Shown in pieces: positions 14,441 through 18,652 of a DNA stretch of 18,652 nucleotides; the first letter of the stretch is position 1, and each line of letters opens with the position of its first letter. This DNA comes from CAYQAJ01 sp964415245. GTDB taxonomy: Bacteria > Planctomycetota > Planctomycetia > Pirellulales > Pirellulaceae. The position numbers were made by a program, and so were the translations under genes. Where the stretch lies: the NCBI GenBank assembly GCA_964415245.1, contig CAYQAJ010000082.1, positions 1 through 18,652 on the forward strand. The letters are read 5' to 3'. The notes below the pieces were generated by a model. That model was not told the DNA's origin. It worked only from the letters and a program-made list of their open reading frames with translations, and did not search any database.

Positions 14441-17374
14441 TCATTCCCGCGCAGGCGGGAATCCAGGAAGCGCGCTCCGCTTTGCGTCGCAGCTAACCGA
14501 CATGCAGGAAACACCGCCGTGCCGCCCGATCGTTCGGTCGATCTGCCGCGTAATTCGAAAAGTCTCTTCCGCCGCCGCCACGATACCACAGTAACGCGCG
14601 ATATCGGTCTGGCTGAGCGGCCGTCCCTTGCGATCCTTGAGCCACTTCCGGCACACTTGATGCGCACCAATCCGCCACTGCCACGCGGTCGGCGATACGC
14701 CCGCAAACCCGCTGGTGGCATTCACGAAAACTCGCCCGGATTCGTAGCGGGGATAACCCGGCGCGACGGTTGTGCTGGTCCCCGACCAGATCGGCGAATC
14801 GGCGCGCGGCGGCGGTACGCGTAGCAAGTGGCATTTCACGAGTCTCTCGCCAGCTCGGCTCAGAGCGCGAAACAGCGGCCGGCACATTGGCGCAAACACA
14901 TGAGGAAATCCAACCCGCAACTGCTGGGCATAACGGGTCCGATATTCTGTCGAATAAAACATGGCGTAAACGAAGTGTAACAGATCGAGCGGGCCGAAGC
15001 ATTGTGTAAGATCGCCGCGACCGTGCAGAAGCCAGTCGAGTTGTAGTTGCGAGGAAAACTCGGCGACCAACTCCAGCGCGAAATTCGCCGTGGGCATCGC
15101 GCCACTCTTGTTGCGATGCGCGCCATTGCCGCCATTGCGGCCATTGCTCCTCGCTCGCTCGCCCTCGTCATCGCCGTAGAGATAAAGCGGAAACAGCGAT
15201 TCGCTCCCCCGATTGTCCGAGCGGATCACGCCGTCGAGGGCCACCAGGTCGGTGACCCAGAAGTAGCTGCACGGCTCACTGGGAGGCATCTGTCGTCGAG
15301 CCACTAGCGCCAGATTCTCGCCGGCTAGCAAATGGCGCGTCACGCGATCGCGCGGCCAATCGATCATCGACTCGGTCCACAATACGACGCGTCGGTCGAA
15401 CGGCCGGAACAGGCAGTCTCGCGCGTAGCGCCGCCAGTGGCGCTTGCCCGACCACTGCTGCCGCGCGGCCGCAAGCTGCCACGATCGCGTGTCGCCCGAC
15501 TTGCACCTCGGTGAGCGCGTTCGCGACAGGTAACGCCGACGAATCTCGTCGTCGGACACGGCCGGATCGCCGAGTGCTCGCATTCGCGAAGCCAATTCGT
15601 TTTCGTCGAACGCCACAACCAGCCCATCGCGGGCCGTCACGGGCGCCGAGGCGTAGAGCGGCATCGCGTCGCAGAGTTTCCAGCCCCGTTCATACTCGCC
15701 TCGCGCCGAGTCGTCGCGCGGCACGAACCAGTAGTCGGGTCGGCGCGGCGATAACTCGACGGCCGGTAAGTCGCCCGCCGTGGCGCTTTCTAACCGTTTG
15801 AGCTTGTCCGCGCGCGACCCCCACAGCTCCGAGTAGCGTATTTGCGAATCGGCATCAGTCTGCGTCGTGGCGATGGGCCGGCACATGACCGACGCCGCCA
15901 CTCCTTGCGAGATGGCAAATACGTTTTCATCGCGCCCTCCATCCGGCGCAACCTCTCGCTTCTTGCGGTTGCCGTGCAGATCGACAATCGCGATTCGCGG
16001 GAACACTCGCACGAGCTGTTGCCGCATTCCTCGAAACGTGGGGTTGTCGAGAAAGCCGTGGTTCGTAACCAGCCCCACGGCGCCGCATCCGGCCCGTTCG
16101 ATCTGCCACTGTGCATAGCGGACGAATTTTACGTAGTCGTCGTGGAGCCAGAGTTTGCGTTCGCCCAGGGGATGTCCGTCGAGTGCGTAATAACTCCCGG
16201 TCGGTCCCTCGGGCGAGTGACCGCGCAGCAACCATTCGATCCACGCGCCGTGGTTATTCGATGAGGCCGAGAAGGGCGGGTTGCCCATGATGACCGTGAA
16301 GATCGAACTGCACGGCGCTGGTTTCCTTGAGATCGATGCGCCGCTGCCGTTGTTGCGCTGCGGTGCCGTCGAATGGATTTGCCCGTTCGTTGAGAAATTC
16401 GGCGCGGGCCCGGCAAGAGTATCGGCTACATGCACGTTCAGGATTGCGTTCTTTCCGAACCGATAACCGGTCTGCGCCAATCGCGCCGCCATTCGAATCT
16501 GCGCCACTACCGCCGGCGCCGGGAGCAGCTCGAAACCGTAGAGACGCGGCAAAAGTTGCTGCGGCACATAGCTATTCCATCGCCGGGCAATTTCGCGCTG
16601 CGAACAACCGACTGCTTTCCAGCGCGCGACCATCGCCGCGTGTATCACGTCGATCGCCTCGACCAGGAATGCACCACTTCCCGCGGCCGGATCTAGGATG
16701 CGAACGAACGGGTCGTTCGGCCGTGCTCCGTCGGGAATAACGAGCCCTCGGTGCCGCGCCGCCATCTCGCCCCATCTCGCGTTATCCGCCAATCCGTCCG
16801 CGAGTCCGAATTCGTCCCGCAATTGCTCGTGCAGACCGCGGACGAGAAATCGCACGATCTCGCGCGGCGTGTAGTAGACTCCGCGGCGCTTGCGGCTGCG
16901 TCGATCGTGACGGCTCAAAAAGTGCTCGTAACAATCGACGAGCGACTCGTCGCCGCTGAATTCGCCGATCACTTGACCGACAGACTCCGAAAGCGCGATC
17001 GCTTGCCGCAGCGCGTGGTTCAACACGCGATTCGGCTGGGCCAATAGCCAAGGAATCGCACCGGCTGATTCGAGTGCGTGGCGGCAAGACTGATAGGCCA
17101 GCAATGCACACGCGACCGTCTGGGCATGGTGATCTACCACATCGTACTTGCCGGGCGCTCTGCCCCAAGCGGCGGCAAGATGTTCGCGAAACACGCGCCT
17201 CCCGGCAGAGTCCGACTTGCCTCTGGCGGCTGCAACGTGCGCGTAGATCTGCTCAATGCGTTGCGCCAAGTCGGCCGCTGTCGCTGGGGCGGCGAGTGCC
17301 GACGAAACGCCGCAGACTGGCGTCTTACCGCGCTTTCTCCGAAGGCCATCTTTGCTAGCGGTCGCTGCTGGCAT
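14441..17374 (-). CDS. Type ISP-like adenine-specific DNA methyltransferase/specificity protein
   Basis: 977 residues from ATG 17374. An N-terminal helical region leads to RRGVYYTPREIVRFLVRG (163-180), the usual entry to N6-adenine methyltransferase domains. Motif I is LDPAAGSGAFLVEA (227-240). Catalytic motif IV is NPPF (365-368), preceded by a Ser/Asn-rich insert of about 30 residues. The C-terminal half (FPLYLYGDD; DLLHFVYAMFYSTEYRTRYAQ; LFRALSRAGERLVKCHLL) matches the target-recognition/C-terminal part of single-chain Type ISP enzymes. The Mrr-like nuclease and helicase domains of full-length ISP enzymes are absent and none is encoded nearby. It may therefore be a solitary methyltransferase, or work with distant partners. 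A GTG at 17416 is in frame, but ATG 17374 has AGGA at 7 nt. The final residues are encoded by a palindromic repeat at 14443-14462. Confidence 0.88.
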   Translation of the reverse strand: MPAATASKDGLRRKRGKTPVCGVSSALAAPATAADLAQRIEQIYAHVAAARGKSDSAGRRVFREHLAAAWGRAPGKYDVVDHHAQTVACALLAYQSCRHALESAGAIPWLLAQPNRVLNHALRQAIALSESVGQVIGEFSGDESLVDCYEHFLSRHDRRSRKRRGVYYTPREIVRFLVRGLHEQLRDEFGLADGLADNARWGEMAARHRGLVIPDGARPNDPFVRILDPAAGSGAFLVEAIDVIHAAMVARWKAVGCSQREIARRWNSYVPQQLLPRLYGFELLPAPAVVAQIRMAARLAQTGYRFGKNAILNVHVADTLAGPAPNFSTNGQIHSTAPQRNNGSGASISRKPAPCSSIFTVIMGNPPFSASSNNHGAWIEWLLRGHSPEGPTGSYYALDGHPLGERKLWLHDDYVKFVRYAQWQIERAGCGAVGLVTNHGFLDNPTFRGMRQQLVRVFPRIAIVDLHGNRKKREVAPDGGRDENVFAISQGVAASVMCRPIATTQTDADSQIRYSELWGSRADKLKRLESATAGDLPAVELSPRRPDYWFVPRDDSARGEYERGWKLCDAMPLYASAPVTARDGLVVAFDENELASRMRALGDPAVSDDEIRRRYLSRTRSPRCKSGDTRSWQLAAARQQWSGKRHWRRYARDCLFRPFDRRVVLWTESMIDWPRDRVTRHLLAGENLALVARRQMPPSEPCSYFWVTDLVALDGVIRSDNRGSESLFPLYLYGDDEGERARSNGRNGGNGAHRNKSGAMPTANFALELVAEFSSQLQLDWLLHGRGDLTQCFGPLDLLHFVYAMFYSTEYRTRYAQQLRVGFPHVFAPMCRPLFRALSRAGERLVKCHLLRVPPPRADSPIWSGTSTTVAPGYPRYESGRVFVNATSGFAGVSPTAWQWRIGAHQVCRKWLKDRKGRPLSQTDIARYCGIVAAAEETFRITRQIDRTIGRHGGVSCMSVSCDAKRSALPGFPPARE
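14443..14462. repeat. ATTCCC-N8-GGGAAT palindrome overlapping a gene end
   Basis: ATTCCCGC (14443-14450), GCAG loop, GCGGGAAT (14455-14462): a perfect 8-bp stem. It has the pattern of dRS3-like dispersed repeats (ATTCCC-N8-GGGAAT) known from Neisseria and similar sequences in many bacteria. It encodes the last residues (FPPARE) and overlaps the stop of the minus-strand methyltransferase, in the gap between two convergent genes, so it could also act as a bidirectional terminator. Confidence 0.7.
15122..15148. repeat. In-frame 9-bp tandem repeat in the methyltransferase gene
   Basis: GCCATTGCC, GCCATTGCG and GCCATTGCT abut each other at 15122-15148. On the coding (minus) strand they encode an Asn/Gly-rich stretch, SNGRNGGNG, in the C-terminal half. 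Copy-number change would keep the frame and alter only the linker length. Confidence 0.6.
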
Positions 17375-17389
17375 GTCGCATCCTGCGAC
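17375..17389 (-). promoter_or_regulatory. Small hairpin with the ribosome site of the methyltransferase in its loop
   Basis: On the minus strand GTCGCA, GGA, TGCGAC form a perfect 6-bp stem directly before the ATG at 17374, with AGGA of the ribosome site in and beside the 3-nt loop. It could restrict initiation. It is short enough to be a coincidence. Confidence 0.3.
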
Positions 17390-17511
17390 GGACTGATCTT
17401 CCGGCACCGCGCGCACGGCGCCTATAGTGCTGCAATGTCAGAATCGAACGCGAGCTCGCTTAGTGCACTCAACCTTGGCCTTCCGGCCAGGGCTATTCTC
17501 GCCGTGTTGCC

Positions 17512-18285
17512 GTGAAACTTCGCAGCTACATCGTCATCCCCGCGCGGCTGGAGTCAACCCGGCTTCCCCGCAAATTGCTCCTGGCCGACACTGGCAAGCC
17601 GCTCATCCAGCACACGTATGAAGCCGCATCGCGGGCCAAACTCCCCGCTGGACTGTGCGTCGCGGCCGATTGCGCAGAGATCGTCGACGCCGTTCGCCGA
17701 TTCGGTGGTAGCGCGGTACTGACCGACCCGCACCACGCCAGCGGAACCGATCGCGTGGCCGAAGTGGCCCGCCAGCTCGCCGACGTCGACATTGTGGTGA
17801 ACGTGCAGGCCGATGAGCCGCTGATTCAAGGCGCATCGATCGACCGCGCCGTCGAGCTGCTGGCCGCCGACCCCCAAGCAAGTGTCGCCACGCTCGCCAC
17901 GCCGATCCGCAGCCGCAAGCAGCTCAACGATCCGGCGTGCGTCAAGGTCGTGATGGACGAAGCAGGCCGCGCCCTGTACTTCAGCCGTAGCCCGATTCCC
18001 CATGCCCGCCAGTGGAGCGACGATCTCTTGTCGGCGGATCCACCCCTGTTCTATCAGCACGTCGGCCTCTACGCCTACCGCCGCGAGTTTCTACTCAAAA
18101 TCGCCGCCATGCCGCGCTCACGGCTGGAACAGATCGAAAACCTGGAACAACTTCGCGTCCTCGAATCGGGCCACCGAATCGCGGTCGGCGTCGTCGACGA
18201 ACCCTCGTTTGGCATCGACACCCCCGACGACTACCGCGCCTTCGTCGCCCGCTACCGCGCCGGCCGCGTTCCCCACGCAGCTTGA
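17512..18285 (+). CDS. kdsB: 3-deoxy-manno-octulosonate cytidylyltransferase (CMP-Kdo synthetase)
   Basis: 257 residues, close to the usual length of about 250. It activates Kdo with CTP to CMP-Kdo for the lipopolysaccharide inner core, in the cytoplasm. Visible: the nucleotide-binding start IVIPARLESTRLPRKLL (7-23); HASGTDRVAEVA (75-86); the metal-binding NVQADEPLI with D101; the family's YFSRSPIP; HVGLYAYRREFL; and the C-terminal LEQIENLEQLRVLESG and FGIDTPDDY. The start is GTG 17512, the only one that begins at the family's usual N-terminus; no Shine-Dalgarno site is present. It is divergent from the methyltransferase, and the promoters of both must lie in the 137-bp gap. Presence of kdsB implies a Kdo-containing outer membrane. 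Confidence 0.96.
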   Translation: MKLRSYIVIPARLESTRLPRKLLLADTGKPLIQHTYEAASRAKLPAGLCVAADCAEIVDAVRRFGGSAVLTDPHHASGTDRVAEVARQLADVDIVVNVQADEPLIQGASIDRAVELLAADPQASVATLATPIRSRKQLNDPACVKVVMDEAGRALYFSRSPIPHARQWSDDLLSADPPLFYQHVGLYAYRREFLLKIAAMPRSRLEQIENLEQLRVLESGHRIAVGVVDEPSFGIDTPDDYRAFVARYRAGRVPHAA

Positions 18286-18328
18286 CAATGCTCTCGGCGC
18301 ACCCCATTTCACGGCGTTTCTGCCGCCT

Positions 18329-18357
18329 TTGTCAGACTGGCGCAGTGCGGGTAGAAT
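18329..18357 (+). promoter_or_regulatory. Possible sigma-70 promoter reading out of the window
   Basis: TTGTCA (18329-18334), exactly 17 bp, TAGAAT (18352-18357): each box matches five of six consensus bases. It lies 44 bp after kdsB and would give a leader of nearly 290 nt within the window, either for a gene beyond the edge or for an unrecognised RNA. Confidence 0.45.
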
Positions 18358-18431
18358 CGAGTAGCGGCGTCGCTGGCTCGGCACACCGAACCGCCGGGCG
18401 ACGGTGTCCGCGAGCGTTTTGCGGCGTTTCG

Positions 18432-18467
18432 GTCCATAACGTCCATCGCGTCCATACCGTCCACCAC
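18432..18467. repeat. Four 9-bp tandem repeats, consensus GTCCATNNC
   Basis: GTCCATAAC, GTCCATCGC, GTCCATACC and GTCCACCAC abut each other. Non-coding, downstream of kdsB. Confidence 0.6.
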
Positions 18468-18497
18468 CTGCCTCGGCAATAACTAACAACCAACGAA

Positions 18498-18522
18498 CCC
18501 AAACCCTCAACCCCTAACCCCC
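18498..18522 (-). other. Putative G-quadruplex motif
   Basis: The minus strand carries four G-runs of 5, 4, 3 and 3 separated by loops of 3, 4 and 3 bases (C-runs on plus at 18518-18522, 18511-18514, 18504-18506 and 18498-18500). This fits the G3+ N1-7 rule. The surrounding plus strand (18485-18535) is strikingly A/C-rich and nearly free of G. Confidence 0.5.
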
Positions 18523-18652
18523 AACCGAATCACTCCCGCGCCGCGCACCGAAGCGCAGCGCCCCGAACCCCCGCAAGGACCGCACCCCACTATGACCAAA
18601 TCCAGTAGTTCCCAATAGGGCGGATTGATATACGTGAACGCAAGGTCCCTCT

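Larger units (their letters stand above)
18286..18652. other. Gene-free right end of window
   Basis: No coding region is supported in these 367 bp. They hold a promoter-like site (18329-18357), a 9-bp tandem repeat (18432-18467) and a C-run tract able to form a G-quadruplex on the minus strand (18498-18522). The next gene probably starts beyond the window. Confidence 0.6.

Noticed and set aside
17472..17491. Imperfect hairpin TTGGCC/GGCCAG before kdsB
   Set aside because: Short and imperfect; nothing ties it to regulation of kdsB.
18592..18618. Tiny open frame starting MTKSSSSQ near the right end
   Set aside because: Eight codons and a stop, no ribosome site, no recognisable role.
1..18652. 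CRISPR array, tRNA, rRNA, integrase or complete insertion sequence
   Set aside because: None was seen: no regularly spaced repeats, no cloverleaf-like sequence and no transposase or recombinase gene.

Overview
The window looks like a chromosomal segment from a high-GC member of the Planctomycetota, most likely a Pirellulales-type organism. This rests on the gene content (MMPL exporter, an ECF sigma factor next to an anti-sigma-like protein with a DUF1559/pseudopilin-like C-terminus, a receiver-only response regulator, type B succinate dehydrogenase), on the scarcity of Shine-Dalgarno sites and on the intergenic palindromes. No rRNA, tRNA or CRISPR array was found.

Layout. Positions 1-2729 (minus) hold a 5'-complete, 3'-truncated MMPL/RND exporter whose first extracytoplasmic loop carries a long charged insert. 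A two-helix membrane protein (2972-3523, minus) and a receiver-only response regulator (3718-4161, minus) follow; the regulator has an intrinsic terminator. A 605-bp repeat-containing spacer leads to the plus-strand sdhC-sdhA-sdhB operon (4767-8589), which encodes the membrane cytochrome b, flavoprotein and iron-sulfur subunits of a type B succinate:quinone oxidoreductase. All heme, FAD and Fe-S ligands expected for the family are visible.

Downstream of sdhB is a 180-bp spacer with heptamer repeats and a 96-bp nested palindrome flanked by a 5-bp direct repeat, which looks like a REP/MITE-type element. On the minus strand, an NCS2-like permease (9436-11241) and a SAM methyltransferase (8770-9432) form a tightly packed two-gene operon behind a near-consensus sigma-70 promoter. 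Divergent from it are the ECF sigma gene (11526-12164) and, 8 bp later, an anti-sigma-like membrane protein (12173-13171); the pair is probably a regulatory module.

An unrecognised 275-residue protein (13583-14410, plus) converges on a large Type ISP-like adenine methyltransferase/specificity protein (14441-17374, minus). No nuclease or helicase partner is seen, and the last codons of the methyltransferase lie inside a mobile-type palindrome. kdsB (CMP-Kdo synthetase, LPS core synthesis) is divergent at 17512-18285 and implies a Gram-negative-type outer membrane. The last 367 bp hold a possible promoter, a 9-bp tandem repeat and a G-quadruplex-capable tract, but no gene.

I did not find a convincing wholly new multi-gene system. 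The strongest second-look items are the nested repeat at 8664-8759, the repeat-derived end of the methyltransferase, the sigma/anti-sigma-pseudopilin pair, and the permease-methyltransferase operon.
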